Source: Bacillus mesophilus (GTDB lineage Bacteria; Bacillota; Bacilli; Bacillales; SA4). From it: a stretch of DNA of 64,000 nucleotides. The DNA is taken from NCBI RefSeq assembly GCF_011008845.1, contig NZ_JAAIWM010000001.1, positions 124,001 to 188,000 on the forward strand, in the 5' to 3' direction. The translations under genes were made by a program, and so were the position numbers. This document shows, one piece after another, positions 9,340 to 17,955 of the stretch. Position 1 is the first letter of the stretch, and the number at the start of each line of letters is the position of its first letter. The notes beneath the pieces were generated by a model. The model did no database searches, was not told the DNA's origin, and saw only the letters and a list, made by a program, of their open reading frames with translations.

Positions 9340-10944
9340 CTATTCTTCAGCAATCCAGGATCTTAATAGCTTTGCAAAATCACCTGGGTTGTCTTTTGCT
9401 AATTTTTCTAATTGCTTTTTTATGATGTCAGAAGCATTTTCCGTCTCATCATTGATGTCTTGCACAGAAACTGCTTGGAATGGTTCCGCATATTCAAATT
9501 GATCTTTTTCTTTCTTTTTCTTTCTTAGCAATAGAACTAACAATAAGATAATAATAACTAGTAATACTCCACCTGCAATATAAGCCCATAATGGAATCAT
9601 TTGTGCTGGAGGTGTTTCGAAATCAACCTTTCCATTAAAGGTTTGAACAGAAACTGCCACTTTACCTTCAAGTTCTTCATCCGTTAGTTCTGGCGCACCT
9701 TCCTGCTTAGCAATAGATGTACGAACAATTGTATTTAAAATTTGCTCAATATCATCAATTGATTGCTGTGGAAGAGTATCAGCATCACCAGGTGTAGGTG
9801 GTTCCACCATTACCTGAATACCTAAATCTCTAACTTTATAAGGACTTTCAACAATTTCTTTTCGGATTCTATTTACATCATTATTGATACGCTCTTCGAA
9901 TCTTTCATAATCACCTGTTCCACCAACTAACCCGCCCGTTGCATAGTTAGGAATTCCCGTTTCTCCAGTGCCATCAATGCCACCTTCTACTGCACCATCA
10001 CCTGTAAAGGTTTCAGTGATTCTTTCTACACTCACTGCAATACCTTCCATATTTTCAGGGTTAACAGGAGTTACAAGTTGTTCTTCTCTGTTTTCTTGAG
10101 TAAAGTCAATGTCAGCCGTAACAGAGACAACTACTTTATCTTGTCCCATCATCATACCTAGCATTTGTTGTACTTGACGTTGAATATCTCTTTCAACATT
10201 CTGCTTAATTTGATATTGAGTTTGGAAGGCAGTAGCTGCATCAAGGTTGCCACTTCCATTAGAATTTTCGTTTTGAAGATCAAAATACTCAAAATGTTGA
10301 TTCGTGATGACGATATTACTAGTAGGAAGACTAGGAACACTCTTAGACACTAAATTATATAGGGCTTGAATTTGCTGTTCTTCAAAACGATAACCAGCTT
10401 TTGTGTTTAACACAATTGATGCAGATGCTTCTTGACCAGCTTCTGACATCCATACAGTTTCCTGTGGAAGATTAATCATAACCTTCGCATCTTGTACACC
10501 ATCAATACCTTTAATTAGACCTGCTAACTCTGTTTGCATCGCCTCTAGTTTTAATACATTAAATTCATTATCCGTCATTCCAAAACCAGCATTTTGACTA
10601 AAGAAGGAATAATCGATACTCCCGCTGTTAGGAAAACCCTCTGCAGCTAATTCAACCTTTAGCGTATCCACTACTTCTTGTGGCACTAATATCGTTGTCC
10701 CATTGTCTGCAATTTGGGATTGAATGCCTCTTCCATCGAGCTGTGCTTTGATCTCCCCAACCTCTGCGGGACTTAAATTACTATATAAAGGTGCAAAGTT
10801 AACTTTTGAGGAGACCATTGAGACTACTAGAATAATTGTTATAAACAATAAAAGGGAACCAATCATCATTCCTTTTTGTCCTGATGAACGATTCTTCCAG
10901 AATTTATTTGCACTATTCAATTGTGATTGCATTTTTTCGTTCAT
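9340..10944 (-). CDS. fliF: Flagellar MS-ring protein FliF
   Basis: FliF forms the membrane ring that nucleates the basal body. Two membrane helices are visible, near residues 26-46 and close to the C-terminus (LWAYIAGGVLLVIIILLLVL). Between them are the YscJ-like ring-building domains (FAPLYSNLSPAEVGEI, LELAAEGFPNSG types) and a Gly-rich linker. The cytoplasmic tail, ending FAKLLRSWIAEE, is the FliG-binding site. The longest ORF starts at 10974 without an SD. The ATG at 10944 follows GGGGGAATGAA and gives 534 residues. Confidence 0.96.
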   Translation of the reverse strand: MNEKMQSQLNSANKFWKNRSSGQKGMMIGSLLLFITIILVVSMVSSKVNFAPLYSNLSPAEVGEIKAQLDGRGIQSQIADNGTTILVPQEVVDTLKVELAAEGFPNSGSIDYSFFSQNAGFGMTDNEFNVLKLEAMQTELAGLIKGIDGVQDAKVMINLPQETVWMSEAGQEASASIVLNTKAGYRFEEQQIQALYNLVSKSVPSLPTSNIVITNQHFEYFDLQNENSNGSGNLDAATAFQTQYQIKQNVERDIQRQVQQMLGMMMGQDKVVVSVTADIDFTQENREEQLVTPVNPENMEGIAVSVERITETFTGDGAVEGGIDGTGETGIPNYATGGLVGGTGDYERFEERINNDVNRIRKEIVESPYKVRDLGIQVMVEPPTPGDADTLPQQSIDDIEQILNTIVRTSIAKQEGAPELTDEELEGKVAVSVQTFNGKVDFETPPAQMIPLWAYIAGGVLLVIIILLLVLLLRKKKKEKDQFEYAEPFQAVSVQDINDETENASDIIKKQLEKLAKDNPGDFAKLLRSWIAEE

Positions 10945-11010
10945 TTCATTCCCCCGGTTATTATGACGTCTCATCTGTTTGGTAACTTAATAACCGCTCC
11001 CAGTTATTTT

Positions 11011-11050
11011 TCTCTATCTATCTCTTTTTATCTATCTATCTGATTCTATT
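11011..11050. repeat. TATC/TCTA tetranucleotide tracts in the fliE-fliF gap
   Basis: Two short runs of TCTA/TATC units (about 11013..11024 and 11029..11040) are separated by a T-rich spacer and followed by a diverged unit. They lie in the 130-nt gap between fliE and the corrected fliF start, the largest gap inside the early flagellar operon here. There is no open frame. They may be a simple sequence repeat without function. Confidence 0.6.
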
Positions 11051-11074
11051 TTATATTTATGACTAAAAAACAAA

Positions 11075-11377
11075 TTAAACTTGCATTCTCATGACTTCTT
11101 GATAAGCCTCAACCACTTTATTTCTCACTTCCATCGTTGCCTGGAATTGAATACTAGCTTTTTGGGAAGCAATCATTACTTCATGTAGATCAATCTTTTG
11201 TCCATTGGCTAGTTTATTTGTAGCTACGTCTGATTCGTGTTGTGCTTTATTCACTTGATTTAAACTATTTTTAAGAAAATCAGAAAACTTCTGTTGCGAT
11301 TCAGCTGGTGTTGGTTTAACGGGTGCTGTCATATCTATTGAAAATAAACTTGGTTGATTCGATATTTTATTAATCAT
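11075..11377 (-). CDS. fliE: Flagellar hook-basal body protein FliE
   Basis: FliE joins the MS ring to the proximal rod and is the first substrate exported. The protein has 100 residues, all helical, with the family motifs FSDFLKNSLNQVNKAQHES and the C-terminal LHEVMIASQKASIQFQATM and VRNKVVEAYQEVMRM. It lies between flgC and fliF. The ATG is preceded by AAGGTAGG at a slightly long spacing. An in-between ATG in another frame terminates after five codons, so this start is favoured. Confidence 0.96.
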   Translation of the reverse strand: MINKISNQPSLFSIDMTAPVKPTPAESQQKFSDFLKNSLNQVNKAQHESDVATNKLANGQKIDLHEVMIASQKASIQFQATMEVRNKVVEAYQEVMRMQV

Positions 11378-11394
11378 TTATATTCATACCTACC

Positions 11395-11859
11395 TTATTT
11401 TCCTATTTCTAGTGCTTTCATTAGCATTCCCTTATTAGCATTGAACACTGTAACATTCGCTTCGTATGATCGTGTTGCACTCATTAAATCCACCATTTCC
11501 TTTAATGGATCAACATTTGGCATTTGAACGTACCCTTCCGCATTTGCATCAGGATGTTCTGGATTATAAACAAGCTTAAATGGAGTTTCATCTTCTATTA
11601 TTCTAGCAACCCTTACTCCATTTCCAACTGAACTGTTGCTAGTCCCCTTTTTCATGGCGTGGTTTAGAACCGAAGAAAACCGAGAAGACTCATTCGCCTG
11701 CGTAACAACCATCTTTCTTGTATATGGCTGCCATTCACCGTTAACAAACTTTCCTCTTGTTGAATCCACGTTTGCCATATTAGATGATATTACATCCATT
11801 CGTAATCGCTGTGTGGTTAATGCCGATGCACTAATATTAAGACCTTGAAAGATCGTCAT
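11395..11859 (-). CDS. flgC: Flagellar basal-body rod protein FlgC
   Basis: FlgC is a proximal rod subunit. The N-terminal helix carries LNISASALTTQRLRMDVISSNMANVDS, in which the SSNMAN box is the axial-protein signature. The C-terminus (VDLMSATRSYEANVTVFNAN) is the matching helix. At 154 residues it is of normal length. The ATG follows AGGAGGTAAGTAAAC and is 2 nt after the flgB stop. Confidence 0.97.
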   Translation of the reverse strand: MTIFQGLNISASALTTQRLRMDVISSNMANVDSTRGKFVNGEWQPYTRKMVVTQANESSRFSSVLNHAMKKGTSNSSVGNGVRVARIIEDETPFKLVYNPEHPDANAEGYVQMPNVDPLKEMVDLMSATRSYEANVTVFNANKGMLMKALEIGK

Positions 11860-11861
11860 GT

Positions 11862-12251
11862 TTACTTACCTCCTGAGATCACCGTTTTTAGCGAATTGAA
11901 TTTACCATTAATTCGGTCAATTAAGGCATTATAATATATCTGGTTTTCTGCAAGCTCTGACATTTCCTTATCTATATCAACACTATTTCCGTTGTGGTTA
12001 TACTGTGAGCTAGCTCTAGTTACTACCATTCCAGACGAATTCTGTGAATTAGAGAAGTTAAAATGCCTTGCATCCGTTCTTTGTGCTTGCATAGCTGTTT
12101 TCAATTCATGTTGAAATGGTTTCAAGACTTCCTTTGCTTTGTAATTAGGCGTGTCGACATTTGCAATATTTTGCGCGATCGCATTTTGTTTAATTGTGGA
12201 GTATTTTAGCGAACTTTCTAGCGTATTAATCGTCCCACCGAATAATTTCAT
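11862..12251 (-). CDS. flgB: Flagellar basal-body rod protein FlgB
   Basis: This is the first gene of the flagellar (fla/che-type) operon. FlgB is a proximal rod subunit. The N-terminal region TIKQNAIAQNIANVDTPNYKAKE is the rod-protein signature, and the C-terminal helix reads MSELAENQIYYNALIDRING. Length is 129 residues. The ATG follows AAGAGGTGAATCAGT. A 404-nt intergenic region lies upstream, before the codY terminator, and probably holds the operon promoter. Confidence 0.97.
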   Translation of the reverse strand: MKLFGGTINTLESSLKYSTIKQNAIAQNIANVDTPNYKAKEVLKPFQHELKTAMQAQRTDARHFNFSNSQNSSGMVVTRASSQYNHNGNSVDIDKEMSELAENQIYYNALIDRINGKFNSLKTVISGGK

Positions 12252-12324
12252 ACTGATTCACCTCTTTTTTTGGGGGTTATTTATAAATGTCAATAGGTTT
12301 TATACTGTTATATTTATCCTATTC

Positions 12325-12354
12325 ATTGTAGATATAATCCACATATTTTGTCTA
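12325..12354 (-). promoter_or_regulatory. Candidate sigma-A promoter for the flagellar operon
   Basis: TAGACA (12349..12354) and TACAAT (12325..12330) are separated by 18 nt, about 75 nt upstream of the flgB ATG. The match is moderate, and other TATAAT-like hexamers occur nearby, so this is only the best of several candidates. Confidence 0.35.
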
Positions 12355-12593
12355 TGACATTAGTCACAGCAACATAAAAATCGTTATTTAGTACTAGTTT
12401 TTCGTTCAAAGGGCCATCACCAATTACCTATATTCATATTCATCTATTCTCATTATATACTTTGTCGAAATTTGTAACATCATTAATTTTATCTATTTCG
12501 ACATTTTTTTACCATTTTCGCAAAAATATGACACATCCCTACTTTTTTCTACACGTTTCACAAGGTTATAAATAGATAGTATAATTTCTTAAT

Positions 12594-12635
12594 CAAAATA
12601 AAAAGTACCTTATCGTTTCCTGATAAGGTACTTTT
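12594..12635 (-). terminator. Intrinsic terminator after codY
   Basis: Perfect 14-bp arms, 12601..12614 and 12622..12635, with a 7-nt loop. On the minus strand the stem ends in TTTT and is followed by TATTTT. It separates the codY operon from the flagellar operon. The stem is nearly symmetric in A and T runs, so it could also work in the other direction. Confidence 0.92.
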
Positions 12636-12655
12636 TGCTTTAATTTTATTAATTA

Positions 12656-13435
12656 TTAACTAGTTTTTAATTTAGAAAGCTCATGAAGGAATTTATCATT
12701 TAATACTTTGATATATGTTCCCTTCATTCCTAATGAACGTGACTCAATTACACCAGCACTTTCTAACTTTCTTAGTGCGTTTACAATAACAGATCTTGTA
12801 ATACCAACTCGATCAGCTATTTTACTTGCAACAAGCAAGCCTTCATTTCCGTCTAACTCTTCAAAAATATGCTCAATCGCCTCAAGCTCACTGTATGACA
12901 GAGAGCTGATTGCCATTTGTACAACAGCCTTACTTCTTGCTTCTTCTTCGATTTCCTCTGACTTTTCACGAAGAATTTCCATTCCAACGACTGTAGCGCC
13001 GTATTCACCTAGAATTAAATCATCGTTTAGAAATGGACCTGTTACGCGCGCTAGGATTAATGTACCTAAACGTTCACCACCACCGATAATTGGAACGATC
13101 GTTGTTAATCCTTTGCTAAACAAATCCTTATTTTCTACAGGGAATGCTGTATAAGGGCTGTTAATGTCAAGATTAGAAGATGTTTCCGTGATATTGAATA
13201 GTCCGTTTGTATACTCTTCAGGGAATTGACGATCCTCTAGCATTTTGATCATACGTTCATTTTCAATTTTTTGATTGATTGCAAAACCTAAGAGCTTACC
13301 TCTTCTGCTAACAACAAAGATATTTGCTTCGATAACATCGCGTAATGTTTCAGCCATTTCTTTAAAGTTAACAGGCTTACCTGCAGCTCTTTGAAGCATT
13401 GCATTAATTTTTCTTGTTTTGTCTAATAGTTCCAT
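12656..13435 (-). CDS. codY: GTP- and branched-chain amino acid-sensing repressor CodY
   Basis: CodY is the global nutritional repressor of low-GC Gram-positives, activated by GTP and Ile/Leu/Val. It has 259 residues, as in B. subtilis. An N-terminal GAF-type ligand domain (about 1-155) begins [16 protein letters not shown] long linker helix follows, then a winged helix-turn-helix with the recognition segment [20 protein letters not shown] near residues 203-222. It is last in the xerC-hslV-hslU-codY cluster. SD is TAGGAGGAG. CodY represses motility genes in B. subtilis, and the flagellar operon is next downstream. Confidence 0.98.
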   Translation of the reverse strand: MELLDKTRKINAMLQRAAGKPVNFKEMAETLRDVIEANIFVVSRRGKLLGFAINQKIENERMIKMLEDRQFPEEYTNGLFNITETSSNLDINSPYTAFPVENKDLFSKGLTTIVPIIGGGERLGTLILARVTGPFLNDDLILGEYGATVVGMEILREKSEEIEEEARSKAVVQMAISSLSYSELEAIEHIFEELDGNEGLLVASKIADRVGITRSVIVNALRKLESAGVIESRSLGMKGTYIKVLNDKFLHELSKLKTS

Positions 13436-13477
13436 TTACTTGCTCCTCCTAAAGTGACTCCATGTTCATCTCATATT

Positions 13478-14872
13478 CTATAATATAAATTGACTCAAGT
13501 CGCGATTTTTCGCGATTGTGCCCAGTTTCTCTTCAACATATTGAGGTGTGATTACGATTCTCTCTAATGTGATATCTGGTGCTTCAAAAGATAAATCCTC
13601 TAATAATCTTTCCATTATAGTATGTAATCTTCTAGCTCCAATGTTGTCCGTATCCTGATTAACCCCATGCGCTACTTCAGCTAACTTACGAATAGCATCG
13701 TCAGAAAATTCAATTTGTATACCTTCTGTTTCCAATAAGGCAATATATTGTTTGATAATTGCATTATCAGGCTCAACTAAAATTCTAACAAAGTCTTCTA
13801 CAGTAAGTTTCGTTAATTCAACACGAATTGGAAAGCGTCCTTGTAGCTCCGGAATAAGATCAGATGGTTTTGCAATATGAAAAGCTCCTGCTGCAATAAA
13901 TAAGACATGATCTGTTTTTACAGGTCCATATTTGGTTACAACTGTCGATCCTTCTACAATAGGAAGGATATCACGCTGAACACCCTCTCTAGAAACATCT
14001 GCTGATCCACCTTGACTCTTTCCAGCAATCTTATCTATTTCATCAATGAAGATAATCCCAGTTTGTTCTGCCTTATAAATGGCGTCTTGTGTTACTTCAT
14101 CCATGTCGATTAGTTTCTGAGCCTCGTCATTAGTGAGAACTTTTCTTGCCTCTCGAACAGTCAGTTTTCTTTTCTTCTTTTTCTTCGGCATGAAGCTACC
14201 TAGTGCATCTTGCATGTTCATACCCATTTGTTCCATTCCTGAGCCTTGAAGCATATCAAACATTGATTGTTGTTGTTCTTCAATTTCAACGCTTACAAGC
14301 GTATCCTCAAGTTCACCTAAAGCTAATTGATGAGCAAGTTTCTTCCTTCTTTGTGAAAGGCTTTGTTCATCCTGTTTATCCTGATCATCGTCATCTGTTT
14401 GATTTTGATTTCCACCTAAAAGCATTTCAAATGGATTTTTAAAAGATGTTTGCTTTTGCTTAGCAGGTGCAAGCAATTCAACTAATCTTTTATTTGCATT
14501 CGAGAGCGCTTTCTCTTTTACATCCTGCATTCTTTCTTCTTTAACAAGACGAACTGAAGTTTCTACTAAGTCACGTACCATTGATTCTACATCTCTTCCA
14601 ACATAACCGACTTCTGTGAACTTAGTCGCTTCAACTTTAATAAAAGGCGCACCAACAAGCTTTGCCATTCGTCTTGCAATTTCAGTTTTCCCAACACCTG
14701 TTGGTCCAATCATTAGGATATTCTTCGGTACTATTTCTTCACGTAATTTTTCGTTTAATTGACCTCTTCGATATCGATTCCTTAACGCAACTGCAACTGC
14801 CTTTTTCGCTTGTGTTTGACCAACAATGTGCTGGTCGAGTCGTTCAACAATTTGCCGTGGTGTTAAATTCAT
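13478..14872 (-). CDS. hslU: HslU (ClpY), ATPase subunit of the HslUV protease
   Basis: HslU is an AAA+ unfoldase that feeds substrates to HslV. Walker A is GPTGVGKTE at 56-64. The pore-loop context VGYVGRDVE follows. An inserted I domain with low-complexity charged and Gln stretches lies at about 125-245. The Walker [12 protein letters not shown] comes after it, and the C-terminus ends in the short SQFIL tail that docks into HslV. Length 464 is normal. It lies 13 nt after hslV. SD AAGGGGGC precedes the ATG. Confidence 0.98.
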   Translation of the reverse strand: MNLTPRQIVERLDQHIVGQTQAKKAVAVALRNRYRRGQLNEKLREEIVPKNILMIGPTGVGKTEIARRMAKLVGAPFIKVEATKFTEVGYVGRDVESMVRDLVETSVRLVKEERMQDVKEKALSNANKRLVELLAPAKQKQTSFKNPFEMLLGGNQNQTDDDDQDKQDEQSLSQRRKKLAHQLALGELEDTLVSVEIEEQQQSMFDMLQGSGMEQMGMNMQDALGSFMPKKKKKRKLTVREARKVLTNDEAQKLIDMDEVTQDAIYKAEQTGIIFIDEIDKIAGKSQGGSADVSREGVQRDILPIVEGSTVVTKYGPVKTDHVLFIAAGAFHIAKPSDLIPELQGRFPIRVELTKLTVEDFVRILVEPDNAIIKQYIALLETEGIQIEFSDDAIRKLAEVAHGVNQDTDNIGARRLHTIMERLLEDLSFEAPDITLERIVITPQYVEEKLGTIAKNRDLSQFIL

Positions 14873-14885
14873 GATTAGGGCCCCC

Positions 14886-15428
14886 TTAAAGTTCTTCGAC
14901 TATGATTTGGTCATTCGTATATACACAGATTTCTCCTGCAACCTCTAAAGAGGCTTTAGCAATTTCCATTGCAGACATAGTAGAACCAGCATGTTTCTTT
15001 AAGGCTCTGCCTGCAGAAAGTGCATAATTTCCACCAGATCCAATTGCTAGTATTCCATCATCCGGTTCGATAACCTCTCCTGTACCCGAAACTAAAAGGA
15101 TATGCTCCTTGTTCATGACGATAAGCATCGCTTCTAGTCTTCTTAAAACCTTATCACTTCTCCATTCCTTCGCAAGTTCCACCGCCGCTCTTTGAAGGTT
15201 ACCATTATATTCTTCTAAACGTCCTTCAAATTTTTCAAAAAGAGTAAAAGCATCAGCTACTGAACCTGCAAAGCCCGCTAAGACTCTTCCTTGATAAATT
15301 CTCCTTACCTTTTTAGCAGTGTGCTTCATTACGACTGCATTCCCAAATGTTACTTGGCCATCTCCTGACATTGCACACTGACCATTATGCTGTATAGCAA
15401 AGATTGTAGTTGCATGAAATGTTGACAT
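14886..15428 (-). CDS. hslV: HslV (ClpQ/CodW), peptidase subunit of HslUV
   Basis: HslV is a proteasome beta-like N-terminal nucleophile hydrolase that forms a double hexamer. The protein has 180 residues, with [23 protein letters not shown] and [16 protein letters not shown] motifs. The sequence starts [12 protein letters not shown], so it carries the few extra residues seen in Bacillus CodW before the TTI that begins the mature E. coli enzyme. In Bacillus the nucleophile is reported to be the N-terminal Ser left after Met removal. The SD GGAGAG supports this ATG. Confidence 0.97.
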   Translation of the reverse strand: MSTFHATTIFAIQHNGQCAMSGDGQVTFGNAVVMKHTAKKVRRIYQGRVLAGFAGSVADAFTLFEKFEGRLEEYNGNLQRAAVELAKEWRSDKVLRRLEAMLIVMNKEHILLVSGTGEVIEPDDGILAIGSGGNYALSAGRALKKHAGSTMSAMEIAKASLEVAGEICVYTNDQIIVEEL

Positions 15429-15451
15429 CTGATTCTCTCCTTTCGATCTTT

Positions 15452-16354
15452 CTATGCTCGAGGATGATGATTCATATATATCGTCTTTAACCGATCTTTC
15501 GTAACATGCGTATAGATTTGCGTTGAGGAAAGATGTGAGTGGCCTAATAATTCTTGTACAGTTCGTAAATCGGCCCCTTCATTAAGCATATGTGTTGCAA
15601 ACGTATGCCTGAGCACATGCGGACTAATATGTATTGATAAACTTGCTTTATCAATTAGATCATTTAATATTAATCGCACTCCTCTCGCTGTGAGAGTGCT
15701 ACCCCGATAGTTTAGAAACAAAGCAGAGCTTGAAGAGTTTCCCTTCTTCATAAGTTCTCTTCTACCATGTTCTACATATAATTCAATCGCATCGTTTGCA
15801 AAGCTCCCAAACGGGACGTATCTTTGCTTTTTACCCTTTCCATTTACAAGGATTGTACCTAGACTAAAATCAATATCAGCTAATTCAAGCTTACAGCATT
15901 CACTTACACGGATTCCTGTAGCATAGAGCAGTTCAAGGATTGCCTGATTTCTTTGTCCTAAAGGCGTTGTTTGATCACTGGCTTGAAACAGCTTTGCAAG
16001 TTCATCATGGTATAAGAATTGCGGAACCCTTTGTTCCTTCTTAGGTAATGATACTAGTGTAAACGGATTATCCTTTACCATTTGCTCTCTCATTAAGAAC
16101 TTGTAGAAGCTCCTTAGACTGGAAATTTTTCTTGCCACTGATTTCCTGGCAAGCTTATGCTTATATAGCTCTGTTAAGTATATGCGAACATCTGTGTATG
16201 TAACTTGAGAGATACTATTAATTGATTGAGAATTCATAAATTCCACAAATTCCTCAATGTCCTGGGTATAGTATACGATTGTATAGGGAGAATAGTTTCG
16301 CTCAATTTGTAAATATTCTGTAAAACTTTTCATTAATTCCTTCGTCGTAGTCAT
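15452..16354 (-). CDS. xerC: Tyrosine recombinase XerC (CodV)
   Basis: XerC, with XerD, resolves chromosome dimers at the dif site. An N-terminal SAM-like DNA-binding domain (about 1-95) precedes the catalytic domain. The catalytic residues are all present: Arg149 in ATGIRVSE, His246 and Arg249 in HVLRH, His272 in LLGHSH and Tyr281 in IYTHV. Length is 300 residues. It begins the cluster leading to hslV, hslU and codY, as in B. subtilis, where it is called codV. SD GTGAGGTGA precedes the ATG. Confidence 0.96.
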   Translation of the reverse strand: MTTTKELMKSFTEYLQIERNYSPYTIVYYTQDIEEFVEFMNSQSINSISQVTYTDVRIYLTELYKHKLARKSVARKISSLRSFYKFLMREQMVKDNPFTLVSLPKKEQRVPQFLYHDELAKLFQASDQTTPLGQRNQAILELLYATGIRVSECCKLELADIDFSLGTILVNGKGKKQRYVPFGSFANDAIELYVEHGRRELMKKGNSSSSALFLNYRGSTLTARGVRLILNDLIDKASLSIHISPHVLRHTFATHMLNEGADLRTVQELLGHSHLSSTQIYTHVTKDRLKTIYMNHHPRA

Positions 16355-16367
16355 GCTTTCACCTCAC

Positions 16368-16404
16368 AAGGGCGAATAAATCGTAACACAATTTATCCGC
16401 CCTT
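16368..16404 (-). repeat. Inverted repeat between trmFO and xerC
   Basis: Arms 16368..16381 and 16391..16404 are 14 nt long with a single G-U-compatible mismatch and a 9-nt loop. No T-run follows on the minus strand. The stem lies just upstream of the xerC SD (its first base is about 13 nt from the ATG). It may be a processing or attenuation element rather than a classical terminator. The function is unknown. Confidence 0.65.
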
Positions 16405-16418
16405 GCAATTAAAATTAC

Positions 16419-17720
16419 TTATTTTTTTATAAAATTCTGAATTGTTTCCAAGGCTCTGGAAGCATACTCTTCATTTCGTGCCTGTTTATTTTTAATCTTC
16501 TTGTCTAATTCCTTAAATAATCCAAAGTTTGCATTCATCGGTTGGAAGTTTTTAGGGTTAGCCGTTGTAATATATCTTGCCATACTTCCGATTGCCGTTT
16601 CATGAGGAAATTCAACTAATTCTTCACCCAATACTAAGTTCGCCGCGTTAATACCAGCAACTAGTCCTGATGCCGCTGACTCAACGTACCCCTCGACTCC
16701 TGTCATTTGACCTGCAAAGAAAAGGTCATCTCTTTCGCGATATTGATAGGTTGGTTTAAGTAATTTAGGTGAACTGATAAATGTGTTTCTATGCATAACA
16801 CCATATCTAACAATCTCCGCGTTTTCTAGGCCAGGAATTAATTGAATGATTTCCTTTTGCGCCCCCCATTTAAGATGAGTTTGAAAGCCTACAATATTAT
16901 ATAAGGTTCCTGCTGCATCATCCTGTCTAAGCTGAACGACTGCATAAGGTATTTTCCCGGTTTTTGGGTCTTCTAAACCTACAGGCTTCATCGGACCAAA
17001 TACTAATGTTTTTTTACCTCGACCAGCCATCACTTCAAAAGGCATACAACCTTCAAAGAAAATTTCTTTCTCAAATTCTTTTAACGGTACTGTTTCAGCC
17101 GCCATAACGGCATCATAGAAACGATCGAATTCCTCTTCCGTCATAGGACAGTTTAAATATGCTGCTTCTCCCTTGTCATAACGTGATTTCAGGTACACCT
17201 TGTCCATATTTATGCTTTCTTTCTCAATAATCGGTGCAGCCGCGTCATAAAAATAAAGATAGTCTTCACCTGTTAAGCTTTTTAGCTTGTCCGATAACAT
17301 TTGAGAGGTAAGTGGACCAGTTGCTATAATTGTTATTCCTTCTGGAATGTCTGTAATTTCCTCATTAAAAACTGTTACATTCGGGTGTTCTTTAACAGAG
17401 CGTGTCACATATGCAGCAAATTCATGTCGATCAACCGCTAAAGCCCCGCCGGCTGGAACAGAACATTCATCTGCAGATTTAATAATGACGGAATTAAGCA
17501 TTCTCATCTCTTCTTTTAAAACTCCTACTGCATTAGTTAAGTTATTTGCCCGTAGAGAGTTACTACAAACTAATTCTGCAAATTTATCTGTATGATGTGC
17601 TGGAGTTTGCTTTACCGGTCTCATCTCATAAAGGTTTACTTTTACCCCTCTATTGGCAATCTGCCATGCAGCTTCACTCCCTGCTAATCCTGCTCCTATT
17701 ACATTAACTACCTGATTCAT
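16419..17720 (-). CDS. trmFO: TrmFO, folate/FAD-dependent tRNA m5U54 methyltransferase
   Basis: TrmFO methylates U54 in the T-loop of tRNA using methylene-tetrahydrofolate and reduced FAD. The N-terminal FAD dinucleotide fold is [11 protein letters not shown] (about residues 9-19). The conserved [15 protein letters not shown] and the C-terminal [17 protein letters not shown] (FAD-binding) are present. Length is 433 residues. Formerly named gid. SD AGGAGGTATTTTTT. It lies between topA and xerC. Confidence 0.98.
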   Translation of the reverse strand: MNQVVNVIGAGLAGSEAAWQIANRGVKVNLYEMRPVKQTPAHHTDKFAELVCSNSLRANNLTNAVGVLKEEMRMLNSVIIKSADECSVPAGGALAVDRHEFAAYVTRSVKEHPNVTVFNEEITDIPEGITIIATGPLTSQMLSDKLKSLTGEDYLYFYDAAAPIIEKESINMDKVYLKSRYDKGEAAYLNCPMTEEEFDRFYDAVMAAETVPLKEFEKEIFFEGCMPFEVMAGRGKKTLVFGPMKPVGLEDPKTGKIPYAVVQLRQDDAAGTLYNIVGFQTHLKWGAQKEIIQLIPGLENAEIVRYGVMHRNTFISSPKLLKPTYQYRERDDLFFAGQMTGVEGYVESAASGLVAGINAANLVLGEELVEFPHETAIGSMARYITTANPKNFQPMNANFGLFKELDKKIKNKQARNEEYASRALETIQNFIKK

Positions 17721-17955
17721 AAAAAATACCTCCTTTTTAGAAAACGTTAGACTGTCATAAACTAAGAACTGTCTAACAGTAAAACTTGCACTTTAAATCT
17801 ATGTAGAAAGTAGGCTCTCATGTTGTAGTTCAGAGACTAAAGAAAAAGAAGGATTCACATTAATTTGTCCTTATCTCAGATTAACCCTCTCTGTCTACCA
17901 CTATACATTAAAGGTCGCCTGTAAAAAACGGAACGATGTGAGTAAACTCACATCG
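17721..17955. other. Intergenic region between topA and trmFO
   Basis: The 235-nt gap carries the topA terminator (see the 17921..17953 entry) and a short inverted repeat, GTTAGAC at 17746..17752 and GTCTAAC at 17770..17776, close to the trmFO SD. No open frame with an SD is present. A trmFO promoter is expected but no strong -35/-10 pair stood out. Confidence 0.5.
17921..17953 (-). terminator. Intrinsic terminator after topA
   Basis: The palindrome CGATGTGAGT..ACTCACATCG (17934..17953) begins two bases after the topA TAG. On the minus strand it is followed by TTCCGTTTTTT. The effective loop is about 4 nt. Confidence 0.8.

Larger units (their letters stand above)
12252..12655. other. AT-rich intergenic region between codY and flgB
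   Basis: This is the longest gene-free stretch of the window (404 nt). It holds the codY terminator at its codY side and, going toward flgB, very AT-rich DNA with several TATAAT-like hexamers. No coding frame or RNA gene is apparent. In B. subtilis the equivalent region carries the fla/che promoters. I could not find a convincing sigma-D element (TAAA, GCCGATAT) here. Confidence 0.6.

Noticed and set aside
12252..12600. Sigma-D promoter for the flagellar operon
   Set aside because: I searched for TAAA and GCCGATAT elements at about 15-nt spacing and found no good match.
12708..13154. 148-codon plus-strand ORF antisense to codY
   Set aside because: It is fully inside codY on the other strand, has Ser/Ile-rich composition typical of antisense frames, and no SD.
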